DNA from: Acidobacteriota bacterium
Lineage (GTDB): Bacteria; Acidobacteriota; Terriglobia; Terriglobales; Acidobacteriaceae
DNA length: 64,000 nt
NCBI GenBank assembly: GCA_021793405.1
Contig: JAJYSV010000011.1
Span: 1 to 64,000, forward strand
Direction of reading: 5' to 3'
Shown: piece by piece, positions 1 through 6,918 of the stretch
How the letters are laid out: every line of letters starts with the position of its first letter
Position numbering within the stretch: the first letter of the stretch is position 1
Translations under genes and position numbers: made by a program
The notes under the pieces: generated by a model
The model's database searches: none
The model's input: only the letters and a program-made list of their open reading frames with translations
Told to the model about the DNA's origin: nothing

Positions 1-127
1 CATCGCTCTCAATCTGCTCAAACAAGACAAGACTTCAAAACGCGGCATCCACGGAAAACGCCTCAAAGCCGGTTGGGACAATGACTACCTGCTCCGTCTG
101 CTCAAGAATTAAGATGCGTTTGCCCTG
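1..127 (+). mobile_element. Right end of an ISAs1-family insertion sequence (cut by window edge)
   Basis: The window opens inside the last 37 codons of an ISAs1-type transposase. The DNA just after its stop, ending near 127 with GCGTTTGCCCTG, looks like the terminal inverted repeat of such elements (its complement starts CAGGGCAAACGC). The left end and any target duplication lie outside the window, so the exact boundary is inferred. It lies inside the putative tRNA-Pro genomic island described below. Confidence 0.6.
2..112 (+). CDS. ISAs1-family transposase, C-terminal fragment
   Basis: Only the last 36 residues are in the window. They read IALNLLKQDKTSKRGI and then GKRLKAGWDNDYLLRLL before a TAA stop. 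This basic tail, with the K-x-L-x-AGWD-x-x-YLL pattern, is the usual end of ISAs1-family (COG5433) DDE transposases, which cut and paste their own element. The 5' part is beyond the left edge, so whether the gene is intact cannot be judged. It sits about 1 kb from a second, unrelated IS, as expected for an accessory island. Confidence 0.65.
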   Translation: MALNLLKQDKTSKRGIHGKRLKAGWDNDYLLRLLKN

Positions 128-133
128 TCTCTT

Positions 134-406
134 CAGGGGTTTCCTCATTTTTTGTGGGGTTTGCTCGGATCACTCACGATTGGTAGGCCCACCGGAGTGC
201 GGCGCTGATTTTCCTGTGGTGACGAACGCGCCTAAATGCTTGCAAAACCAGCGCCTGATGGGTTTGGATTGTGAGATTCCTGCTTGAGCCTCTTGTGTTT
301 CAGAAAGATATCCAGAGATCGAAACCTACCCACTTGTTAAACAAGATAAGTGCCTTTGTTTGGAGCGATTAGAAAGAAGCAACACGAGAAAATGAGGAAA
401 CTCCTG
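134..406. repeat. Imperfect inverted-repeat pair bounding a 273-bp non-coding segment
   Basis: The sequence at 134-154 (CAGGGGTTTCCTCATTTT...) and the complement of 386-406 (CAGGAGTTTCCTCATTTT...) match at 18 of 21 positions in inverted orientation. No convincing gene lies between or around them (128-449). The interval also holds the small palindrome CTTGTTAAACAAG. A perfect 16-bp palindrome GCGATGAATTCATCGC follows at 427-442. The arrangement could be a small non-autonomous element or an IS scar; no target duplication is obvious. Confidence 0.35.
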
Positions 407-449
407 ATAAATCTCTTTCCCTTTCTGCGATGAATTCATCGCGGCCTCA

Positions 450-839
450 TTGAAGCCGCGCAACTCAATGCTTTTCAGAATCAAACTGTCGCCGCTGATT
501 GGCGCGCCCCAGGATTGCTGTCAATTCATTGGGCGCAAACGGCAGCCAGATAATCGGGGGCACCTATTCGCATCGAATCCCGAGCTGGCCGCGCGCGAAA
601 GCCGCGATTACGAATCCGCCGAACAACTCCTCGAACGCATCCGCGCAGCGAGGGCCGAAGCGGACTCCAAGGAAAGGAATGGGCAAAGCAGGAAAATGTC
701 AGTGCCCAGCAAACGTACCGTGAGGCCCAGTTCGCTCAATCGAGACTTTCGCCTCGACGCTGCATTGAATCAGACGCCGTGCCGGATAGGAACGAATATC
801 TATTCCGCTGGCAGCGGATATTCGCGGCATTCAATCTGA
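450..839 (+). pseudogene. Possible remnant of a type I restriction specificity subunit (HsdS) tail
   Basis: An open frame of 129 codons contains GHLFASNPELAARESRDY followed by ESAEQLLERIRAARAE and a basic, serine-rich tail. This resembles the C-terminus of HsdS proteins, where a conserved ELA-x(n)-EGRDYE-x-AEQLLERI-like helix precedes a lysine/arginine-rich end. The upstream residues do not look like an HsdS target-recognition domain, and the last ~45 residues overlap the toxin gene on the other strand. If the match is real, it is a 3' relic of a restriction-modification operon lost from the island. The call rests on a short motif only and may be wrong. Confidence 0.33.
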
Positions 840-1064
840 TTGCCGAAATACTCAATTTCGAGGATCGCATTCACTGTTTCGCCGTGGCCGATATGCTTCA
901 GCGCAGCTTGAAACAGTTCCCGCTGACGAAGCGGCGTCACATTGGGGACGATGATGATGAGGCCCGCATGGACTGGCGCATGGCGGTACAGCGCGAGAAA
1001 ATCTGCCCGGTTATTGGTCACAAAGGTGTAGTCGTGCTCCAGAATCGTGTCCATCAACTGCTAG

Positions 1065-1874
1065 GGCGCGTTCACACTACGGTCAATCTGTGTTAATGTC
1101 TGTGAATGGAGATCACGGCAGCGCAGTATGAGCGGATCAAGGACGCCTTGCCGGTACAGCGTGGCAATGTTCGCTTGAGTAATTTGAGGTGCTGAACGCG
1201 GTGCTGTACGTTGCCGAACAGGGCTGCAAATGGCGGGGTCTTCCGAAGCGCTTCGGTCGCTGGCACACAATCTACACGCGGATGAATCGCTGGTCGAAGA
1301 ACGGGGTACTGGACCGGGTGTTCGAAAAGTTGCAGGCCGAGCAGATCGTGCGTATCAAGATCGAAGCGTTCGCGCTCGACTCGACCTCGATCAAGGTACA
1401 TCCGGATGGCACTGGCGCTCTAAAAAAAACGGACCCCAGGCCATCGGCAAGTCGCGCGGCGGATGGAACACCAAGGTTCATCTGGTTGCCGCGAATGCTC
1501 GAACGGCCATAACCTTCGCGTTGTCGCCCGGCAACGCTCACGACGCACCCGAAGGACGCGCTCTGTTGACCGAGCTTGGTTCCATGCCGGAGGGCTTGCC
1601 GATGCTGATGGATCGCGCCTACGAGGGCGACGAGACCAGGCAACTGGTGCTCAGCCTGGGCATGATCCCGGTGGTTCCGCCCAAGTCAAACCGCATCGAG
1701 CCATGGGGATACGATCGCGCACTCTACAAAAAACGCAACGAGATTGAGCGGCTGTTCAGAAGGCTCAAAGGCTTCCGCAGAATCTTCTCTCGCTTCGAGA
1801 AACTCGATGTCCTCTTCCTCGGCTTCCTCACCTTCACCCTCATCATCGAAGCCCTGCGTTAGTGTGAACACGCC
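1065..1874 (+). mobile_element. IS5-family (IS427-like) insertion sequence, ~810 bp
   Basis: The ends are inverted repeats: GGCGCGTTCACACTA at the left and the complement of the right end, GGCGTGTTCACACTA, one mismatch in 15. Both sides carry CTAG (1061-1064 and 1875-1878), which fits a 4-bp YTAR target duplication (or TA if the flanking G is counted in the element). The size, the single transposase split over frames and the target site fit the IS5 family, IS427-like group. The element has landed in the middle of a DUF5615-type toxin gene. Confidence 0.85.
1106..1862 (+). pseudogene. IS5-family transposase, two frame changes
   Basis: The protein can be followed across three frames. From ATG 1106 it reads MEITAAQYERIKDALPVQRG up to LSNL (~1186), where one base appears to be missing. 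It continues from LNAVLYVAEQGCKWRGLPKR through LDSTSIKVHPDGTGALKK to a run of eight A at 1422-1429. It then resumes one frame back as NGPQAIGKSRGGW...MDRAYEGDET...NEIERLFRRLKGFRRIFSRF to the stop at 1862. The A-run change is the usual place for programmed -1 frameshifting in IS427-type elements (established for the group). The upstream deletion is not, and probably inactivates this copy. The DDE residues (LDST, DRAYEGD, E of NEIERLF) are all visible. Confidence 0.8.
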
Positions 1875-1993
1875 CTAGCCTTTGGTGCTGCCCAACCCGA
1901 GAAAGTTCACGTGGTTCGCAGCGTGGCCCGTCGCATGTGCGAGTTCGACCAAAGAAGTGTGCAGGCATTCGTCGATGAGGAATTTCGCCACAA

Positions 1994-2605
1994 TCAGGCC
2001 ACCGCGCGACGCTGATGTGTCACGCGAACGGGTTTCTGCTTCGCCCAGGGACGCTGAGCCGGACGGCCGCGACGTGGGAACGCCATCATGTAGAGCGGTG
2101 CCAGTTCGACATGCTCGCGGCTCAGAGCAGGGTATCCCTCAAGGATCTCTCCGGCCGTAGCACCCTGAGCAACCATCTCTGCTACCAAGTCGACGGGGAT
2201 GCGGGTTCCCTGAAAAACCGGCGTGCCGCGCATGATCTCAGGATCTGAAACGACCATTCGCTGCACCTTCCGCAGCCGCTTCAATCCCTGTTCCACCTCG
2301 CGGCGCGCATTCTTCACCTCAATGACCAAAGCCGAACCGCCCGAGAGAACGATGGTGTTGATATCCGGCTCGGACACAAGGGCCCGCGCCACTTCGCGTC
2401 GCGTTGCCAGCGGCAGCAACCGTACACCTTCCGCTTCGAGTCTGAGATAGACCAGTTGTTCCGACGAGAGCAACCGCTGCGTTTCCCTTCCCCTGCGCAT
2501 CATCCGGGGACGGATCAGATGGCCATCGATCAGTTTGTTGACCGCTTTCAGGGATAGCTTCGCCACTGCGGAGGCCTGAGCCGGAGTATAGGAATCTTTC
2601 GTCAT
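1994..2605 (-). CDS. DUF433 antitoxin with N-terminal HTH-like domain
   Basis: The protein has 203 residues. The first ~75 (SYTPAQASAVAKLSLKAVNK...RRGRETQRLLSSEQLVYLRL) look like a MerR-type winged helix that reads DNA. Residues ~135-185 form a DUF433 domain: SDPEIMRGTPVFQGTRIPVD, LVAEMVAQGATAGEILEGYP and SREHVELA. DUF433 proteins are the usual partners of DUF5615/PIN-like toxins, and the remains of such a toxin start 3 nt downstream. The antitoxin reading frame is intact although its toxin is broken, so it now appears to be a solitary regulator. It lies inside the putative island, about 190 bp from the tRNA-Pro attachment scar. Confidence 0.8.
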   Translation of the reverse strand: MTKDSYTPAQASAVAKLSLKAVNKLIDGHLIRPRMMRRGRETQRLLSSEQLVYLRLEAEGVRLLPLATRREVARALVSEPDINTIVLSGGSALVIEVKNARREVEQGLKRLRKVQRMVVSDPEIMRGTPVFQGTRIPVDLVAEMVAQGATAGEILEGYPALSREHVELAPLYMMAFPRRGRPAQRPWAKQKPVRVTHQRRAVA

Positions 2606-2790
2606 GGAATAATTCTACCCCAAACAGGGACGATTTATCTGGAAATTGCCGCACTGTAGTCGATTTTGTAGCGGTCAAAGCATCCTGAAGCCACTAAGGA
2701 TCAACAGGGGGCAGACGGCAGGCTGTAACGCTTTCAATCCAAACCAGTTATTTTCTCCAGATTTCAACAGGCTTCCATAAACGGTCTGAC

Positions 2791-2839
2791 CTGCTTTGGG
2801 AGCAGAGGGTCGGGGGTTCGAATCCCTCCGCCCCGACCA
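2791..2839 (+). other. 3' half of tRNA-Pro(TGG): attachment-site scar of a genomic island
   Basis: The DNA reads CTGC-TTTGGGA-GCAG (anticodon arm, anticodon TGG at 2797-2799). It continues with a variable loop, the T arm GGGGG-TTCGAAT-CCCTC and CGCCCCG-A-CCA, i.e. positions ~28-76 of a bacterial tRNA-Pro with encoded CCA. The 5' acceptor strand and D arm, expected at ~2763-2789 (CGGGGCG...), are absent; that DNA is unrelated. A 3'-only tRNA copy is the classical product of integrase-mediated insertion into a tRNA gene. Given the strand, the island lies to the left and the intact tRNA-Pro should be at its far end, outside the window. Confidence 0.75.
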
Positions 2840-3270
2840 TTCGATATCGTTCGTCATCGACATGCCGCGCATCATGGACGCCCGATAGCGCTCTATCTGT
2901 GGATGGATTCCCGTCCGATTCCCGGCTGGGAACAGAGCGCGTATTTCAATACGCATACCTCTTTAGCCGATGCGAAATCCTCGCCATGGGACATAATGTC
3001 CCGTCAGCCTGTCGTCTGACGGTTACTAGTAACCGAAATTATGAGATCGGATGACTAATTTGCAAATAGACATGTGAATACACGCGATTCTTTGCGGGAA
3101 GATTCATTGGAATGATGCCGATGTGTGCGTGGTACGGTTCCTGTATCGTTCGGTTGTCGTCCTGGGGGGAACGGTCGCTGATTGAATCCATCTCCCATGG
3201 TCGCGGTCTAGCAAGCGAACGAAGTGAGACTCTTTATCACAGGTACCTAACCTGCATCACGAGAGGAAAT
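2840..3270. other. Gene-poor spacer with four clustered palindromes (2939-3034)
   Basis: No gene is supported here. Four short inverted repeats follow each other. GCGTATT/AATACGC is at 2939-2954. GGGACA-taa-TGTCCC is at 2988-3002. CCGTCAG/CTGACGG is at 3001-3022. The perfect palindrome GGTTACTAGTAACC is at 3021-3034; the last two share bases. They lie just outside the tRNA-Pro scar and 240 bp before the next gene. They could be protein-binding sites, an integration or recombination site, or structured RNA; nothing in the sequence decides. Confidence 0.5.
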
Positions 3271-3528
3271 ATGACAGTCAAAACCCTTGGTTCTCTTGTA
3301 CAACCGTTCATGAATGATCCTGAAAACACTCGCACGAGAAACATGAAACCCGTAAAACTCACCACTACTAACGCGCTTATCTCCGATGAAGCCATGACGT
3401 GCGTTCAGATATTTGCCGATACCACCGGTCTTCCCTTGGATTGCATTGTCAGCGAGGCGCTCTTGTACTGGTGGGATACAAATGCCGGAGATGTTGTGTC
3501 TCAATTAGAGCGTTGCTACATGAACTAG
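3271..3528 (+). CDS. Small hypothetical protein, RHH-like helical C-terminus
   Basis: This is an 85-residue protein. ATG 3271 was chosen because GAGAGGAAAT stands directly in front of it; the frame stays open upstream but lacks a comparable site. The N-terminal third is polar. The rest, ISDEAMTCVQIFADTTGLPL-DCIVSEALLYWWDT, has the spacing of two helices, as in ribbon-helix-helix (CopG/Arc-like) proteins, so a small DNA-binding protein is possible. That is inference only, and no family was recognised. It stands alone beside the island boundary, with an imperfect hairpin GGGCAGG/CCTGCCC (3560-3585) shortly after its stop. Confidence 0.55.
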   Translation: MTVKTLGSLVQPFMNDPENTRTRNMKPVKLTTTNALISDEAMTCVQIFADTTGLPLDCIVSEALLYWWDTNAGDVVSQLERCYMN

Positions 3529-3838
3529 CTGATGTGGGTATTGTGTACGGTTTCACAAGGGGCAGGGGCTATTTGAGACCTGCCCTTCGTGATGCGCCTA
3601 TTTGTCCTAGAACACAATGACATTCCCGCGCACGCTGTTTTGAATTGTTCCCGTTGTGCATAAATCTTACAGAGGTGCGCGGACAAATAGAATCCATTGC
3701 TTCGTGCCTTCCCGGGTAGCCATAAAAATTAGCGATGGCAATTCTTTAGTGAGATCAAAGAGCGTTGGCCAGTATCGAGGACCTCAATCGCACACCCGTA
3801 CTTGCCTGTTAGTCAATTTTCGCGGGTTGGAGATGCGG
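3529..3838. other. Spacer between the small ORF and the MFS gene
   Basis: This 310-bp stretch holds no supportable gene. The only structure seen is the hairpin at about 3559-3586 (AAGGGGCAGG...CCTGCCCTT, one bulge), without a clear T-run. It may end transcription of the small gene. The MFS gene converges on this region from the right. Confidence 0.4.
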
Positions 3839-5134
3839 CTAGACTCTGGGATCCCGATACACGTCTGTCGCAACCAGGGTCGCGCCGGCGACGCTTGGCA
3901 GCGGAAGGCGACCTGTCCAATTGGCCCAACCCCAGAAGATTGCGGTGGTGGAACTGAGCACTCCCGCAACTGTGCCGATGACGCGCGGGCTGTAGTGTGT
4001 GGAAGCGATGCCGGCACCCATCATCGATACCATCATCATGGTCCAGGTGAGCGTTTCGATGGTGGCGAAGACACGTCCGCGATAGCGGTTGGTGACAGTG
4101 CGCAGGAGATACGAGTAGTTCAGGATCGAGTTGACGGCGATGCCGCTGCGCGACACAAAGATGAAGAGCAACGCCATATCGAACCGCTGGGCGCGGCTGA
4201 AAGCCACATAGGCTGCTCCATGGATCAGGTAGTCGATGAAGACGATGAGTTTGTAAGCGTCGAACGAGAGCCATTTACCAAGCCAGTTCGCGAGAACTCC
4301 GCCGAACAGCAGGCCCAGGCCGGCGCAGCCCCAGATGATGCCAATCCCGGAAGCTCCGCGATTGAAGACCAGTTCGCCGAAGAGCGTGAAGAGTATTTGG
4401 GCCGCGCCGCCTCCCATGGCCCACCCCACGGAAAGCAGAGCGATGGCAAGCACCAGGGGCACGGAGCGCATGTAACGCAGGCCTTCGCGATACTCGTGCC
4501 AGGGCCGGATCACCTCATCTTCGACATGCGCCTTGTGCTGGGCGCGGAAGCCGTGGGCGTCGGGCGCTCGGAGATGCCAGATACACCAAGCGGAAAAGAC
4601 AAACGAGAGCGCGTTGAAGATGAATGCCCATTTGTAGCCGATGGCGACGACGGTGGCGCCAAGAAATGTTCCCACGGTGAGGGTCATCCACTGGGTGGTC
4701 TGGGTCAGCGAGTTGGCGGTGTGGATTTCATCCTCGTCGGCAATCGTCGGCAGGATGGCAGAGCGCCCCGCAGTGAAGAAGGGGGAGGCGACCATGAGCA
4801 GCGTGCTGAACAGGTACAGAACCCAAATGCGCTGCGTGGTCACAGAGAAGATGAAGCCGAGCGCCACCAGGGCCCGCATCAGATCGCTGGCAATCATGAT
4901 CTGTTTGCGATCCAGCCGATCGAGCAACACTCCAGCGACGGGGCCCATGGCGATGGCTGGGACCGCACGCGCCAACAGGACGCCGGTGACGACCATGCCC
5001 GAATGCGTGAGAGCCATGGCCAGCGCAAAGACAGCAATGTTGTTGAAATTGTCGCCAATTTCGCTGACAATCTGCCCCATCCAGGTGTAGCGATAGTTGC
5101 GATTTCGCCGGAGCAACTGGAAAAATTCGCGCAT
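3839..5134 (-). CDS. MFS transporter (EntS/MFS_3-like exporter)
   Basis: The protein has 431 residues with about 12 hydrophobic segments, typical of the major facilitator superfamily. The N-terminus FQLLRRNRNYRYTWMGQIVS and the loop GVLLDRLDRKQIMIASDLMR carry the MFS motif between helices 2 and 3 (D-R-x-x-R-K/R). A second related loop, NRYRGRVFATIETLTW, follows helix 8. This pattern fits the MFS_3/enterobactin-exporter-like group, which exports small molecules across the inner membrane. The substrate is unknown. It is transcribed away from the secreted protein gene at 5373, leaving a ~240-bp divergent promoter region. Nothing suggests an operon. Confidence 0.85.
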   Translation of the reverse strand: MREFFQLLRRNRNYRYTWMGQIVSEIGDNFNNIAVFALAMALTHSGMVVTGVLLARAVPAIAMGPVAGVLLDRLDRKQIMIASDLMRALVALGFIFSVTTQRIWVLYLFSTLLMVASPFFTAGRSAILPTIADEDEIHTANSLTQTTQWMTLTVGTFLGATVVAIGYKWAFIFNALSFVFSAWCIWHLRAPDAHGFRAQHKAHVEDEVIRPWHEYREGLRYMRSVPLVLAIALLSVGWAMGGGAAQILFTLFGELVFNRGASGIGIIWGCAGLGLLFGGVLANWLGKWLSFDAYKLIVFIDYLIHGAAYVAFSRAQRFDMALLFIFVSRSGIAVNSILNYSYLLRTVTNRYRGRVFATIETLTWTMMMVSMMGAGIASTHYSPRVIGTVAGVLSSTTAIFWGWANWTGRLPLPSVAGATLVATDVYRDPRV

Positions 5135-5372
5135 CAGCTGACTCGACTTCCCGAGGACGGAGTGGATCGCGTCGCGATTTCGTCATTCATTGCATCCAGC
5201 GTATCAAAGGTCAGAAAATGGGTCCGCATGGATTCTGTTGCCGGGTATCCTGGGCGCGAAGGGGCGCATATGGGGCGCATATTCCGGAGGGGCTGGTGGA
5301 CGCGGCGGTTGTTTTCCCTGGAATTGGTCAAGATAGAATTGGATAGAACCAAGGGTAGATCCTATTCTTACT

Positions 5373-6500
5373 TTGCGAAGCGCGTGTCCCCTGATATTCA
5401 CCGTCTTCCTGGCTGGGATGCATGGTCCCCGCATGCACGCGCAGTCTGCTCCGGAGCCATCCATTCCCTCAACTTCGTCTTCTACAACTGCGGTTGCGGC
5501 GGGGACTTCCAGCCAAGCGGCCACCTCCAACCTGGCGCCGGATAGCAATGAGCAGGCCGCGGCAGAACCTGCGTCGATGGGAAGCATTCGCGGAACCGTG
5601 ACAGCCTCGGATGGAGATGTCGTTGCGGGCGCCCTGGTCACGCTGGTGGCGGAAGCATCCAAATCGCAACGCACGGTCCTGACTGATGCCGCCGGAACCT
5701 TCAATTTCACTGGGCTGGGCGCAGGGACGTTTCAACTCACCGTGACGTCGAATGGATTTGCGCCTTGGGCCTGTACCAAAATTGTTCTGGAGCCGCGGCA
5801 AAATTATCAAGTGCCGCCGATTGCGCTGGCGGTCGCGACCGCCAGCACGACCGTCACGGCGGTGTTCACCGGGCACGATCTGGCGGAACAGCAAGTGCAT
5901 GTGGAGGAGAAGCAGCGGGTACTCGGGATCGTCCCCAACTTCTACACCACCTATGTGTGGAATGCGGAGCCGTTAACTTCGAAGCAGAAGTTCCAGCTCG
6001 CGTGGAGGACCTCGATCGATCCCGTGACTTTTCTGGGTTCCGGCGTGATCGCGGGAATTGAGCAGTGGCAAAACGATTTCAGCGGGTATGGTCCGGGCAT
6101 CGAGGGCTATGCCAAGCGGTATGGCGCGAACTATGCCGATGGCTTCATCGGGGTCATGATCGGCGGTGCAATTCTTCCATCGATCCTGCATCAGGACCCG
6201 CGCTATTTTTACAAAGGCACGGGCAGCATCCGCTCGCGGGCGCTGTATGCCATTTCGACGACTGCGATTTGCAAGGGAGACAATGGCCAATGGCAGCCGA
6301 ATTACTCCAATGTACTGGGCACGGTGGCCGCGGCGGGGATCTCAAACGCGTACTATCCCGCGAACGACCGCGGGGTACTATTGACCATCGACAATTCGTT
6401 GATCGGCTTGGCCGCAGGCGCAGGAACCGCATTGCTGCAAGAATTTCTTTTGCGCAAGATCTCGCGCGGGGTTCCGGCCTCGGCAGACGCTCAGCCGTAG
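5373..6500 (+). CDS. Secreted protein with carboxypeptidase-regulatory-like domain
   Basis: The protein has 375 residues. A signal peptide (hydrophobic core LIFTVFLAG, likely cut after HAQ at ~24) is followed by a low-complexity Ser/Thr/Ala linker. Next comes a carboxypeptidase-regulatory-like beta-sandwich at ~70-150 (GSIRGTVTASDGDVVAGALV...TDAAGTFNFTGLGAGTFQLT). This domain is very frequent at the front of acidobacterial surface proteins. The rest (~160-375) is glycine-rich with probable membrane-active segments (DGFIGVMIGGAILPSILHQD, GLAAGAGTALLQEF) and was not assigned. The start is TTG 5373, because an in-frame stop lies at 5334-5336 and no ATG precedes the signal peptide. A cell-envelope role is likely. 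Confidence 0.75.
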   Translation: MRSACPLIFTVFLAGMHGPRMHAQSAPEPSIPSTSSSTTAVAAGTSSQAATSNLAPDSNEQAAAEPASMGSIRGTVTASDGDVVAGALVTLVAEASKSQRTVLTDAAGTFNFTGLGAGTFQLTVTSNGFAPWACTKIVLEPRQNYQVPPIALAVATASTTVTAVFTGHDLAEQQVHVEEKQRVLGIVPNFYTTYVWNAEPLTSKQKFQLAWRTSIDPVTFLGSGVIAGIEQWQNDFSGYGPGIEGYAKRYGANYADGFIGVMIGGAILPSILHQDPRYFYKGTGSIRSRALYAISTTAICKGDNGQWQPNYSNVLGTVAAAGISNAYYPANDRGVLLTIDNSLIGLAAGAGTALLQEFLLRKISRGVPASADAQP

Positions 6501-6558
6501 AACGGGACGCGGACACAGAAACAGACCGGGGCTAGCTGCGCGGATCTGGGTCGCGCGG

Positions 6559-6847
6559 CTATTGCGACGGCGCGGGCAGGATTTCGAGCTGGTCTCCGGG
6601 TTGGATGCCTCGCCGCTGGATCGATCCGGCAGGCAATTCGACCACAGAATGGATCTTCCAACTCACTGGGCTGATCCTCCACGGACGAATCCTGGGCCAG
6701 ACCGCGCGGACCCTATGCTGGCGGTCGAGCGCGACTACGTCAAAGGCAAAGAGCATCCCCGAAGGTGTGCACGCCGGAGGACGGCCGAATCCACAGGCCG
6801 GCATCCGCATCCAGCCGCCTTCGGCCCAGCAATCCAATCAGGCGCAT
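6559..6847 (-). pseudogene. DUF192 family protein, frameshifted
   Basis: Two frames join into one DUF192 protein. From ATG 6847 the reading is MRLIGLLGRRRLDADAGLWI, then RPSSGVHTFG. At the four-base C run 6757-6760 (GGGG on the coding strand) one extra base shifts the frame. The protein then continues as MLFAFDVVALDRQHRVRAVW, followed by SVVELPAGSIQRRGIQPGD. Three G would restore it. The HTFGM-x-F-x-x-D-VVALD pattern is diagnostic of this small, probably periplasmic family of unknown function. The upstream frame stops at TGA just before the ATG, so the N-terminus may also be damaged. A sequencing error in the homopolymer is possible. Confidence 0.62.
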
Positions 6848-6918
6848 AAGGAACGTATCGGCCAGCCGTCAAAGCAGTTCGGCATCCAACGTGAAATTCA
6901 CGGTCTACCGTTAGGCGC

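Larger units (their letters stand above)
800..1991 (-). pseudogene. DUF5615/PIN-like toxin gene interrupted by an IS element
   Basis: Two pieces of one gene flank the IS. The 5' piece (1991 down to ~1876, GTG start) encodes VAKFLIDECLHTSLVELAHA...NHVNFLGLGSTKG. The 3' piece (1057 to 800) encodes a tail with MDTILEHDYTFVTNNRADF, ALYRHAPVHAGLIIIVPNV and EYFGNQIECREYP. Together they match the ~120-residue PIN-like 'predicted nuclease' (DUF5615) toxins, including the acidic DEC and TNN-x-x-DF motifs. The GTG start lies 3 nt after the DUF433 antitoxin stop, the standard toxin-antitoxin order. At the junction the frame reads GGC-TAG-CAG-TTG, where relatives carry a tryptophan; a TGG-to-TAG nonsense change may have preceded the IS insertion. 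The toxin is presumably dead. Confidence 0.72.

Noticed and set aside
2763-2839. Complete tRNA-Pro gene
   Set aside because: The 5' acceptor strand and D arm are absent, so no cloverleaf can form; only the 3' half is present.
2675-2956. 93-codon minus-strand frame containing SGRRDSNPRPSAPK
   Set aside because: This peptide is the well-known translation of the reverse strand of a tRNA 3' half. Here it covers the tRNA-Pro remnant and is not a protein.
3656-5545. 629-codon plus-strand open frame
   Set aside because: It is antisense to the MFS gene and its promoter. The composition is Gly/Asp/Arg/His-rich, without any domain, as expected for the complement of a GC-rich membrane protein gene.
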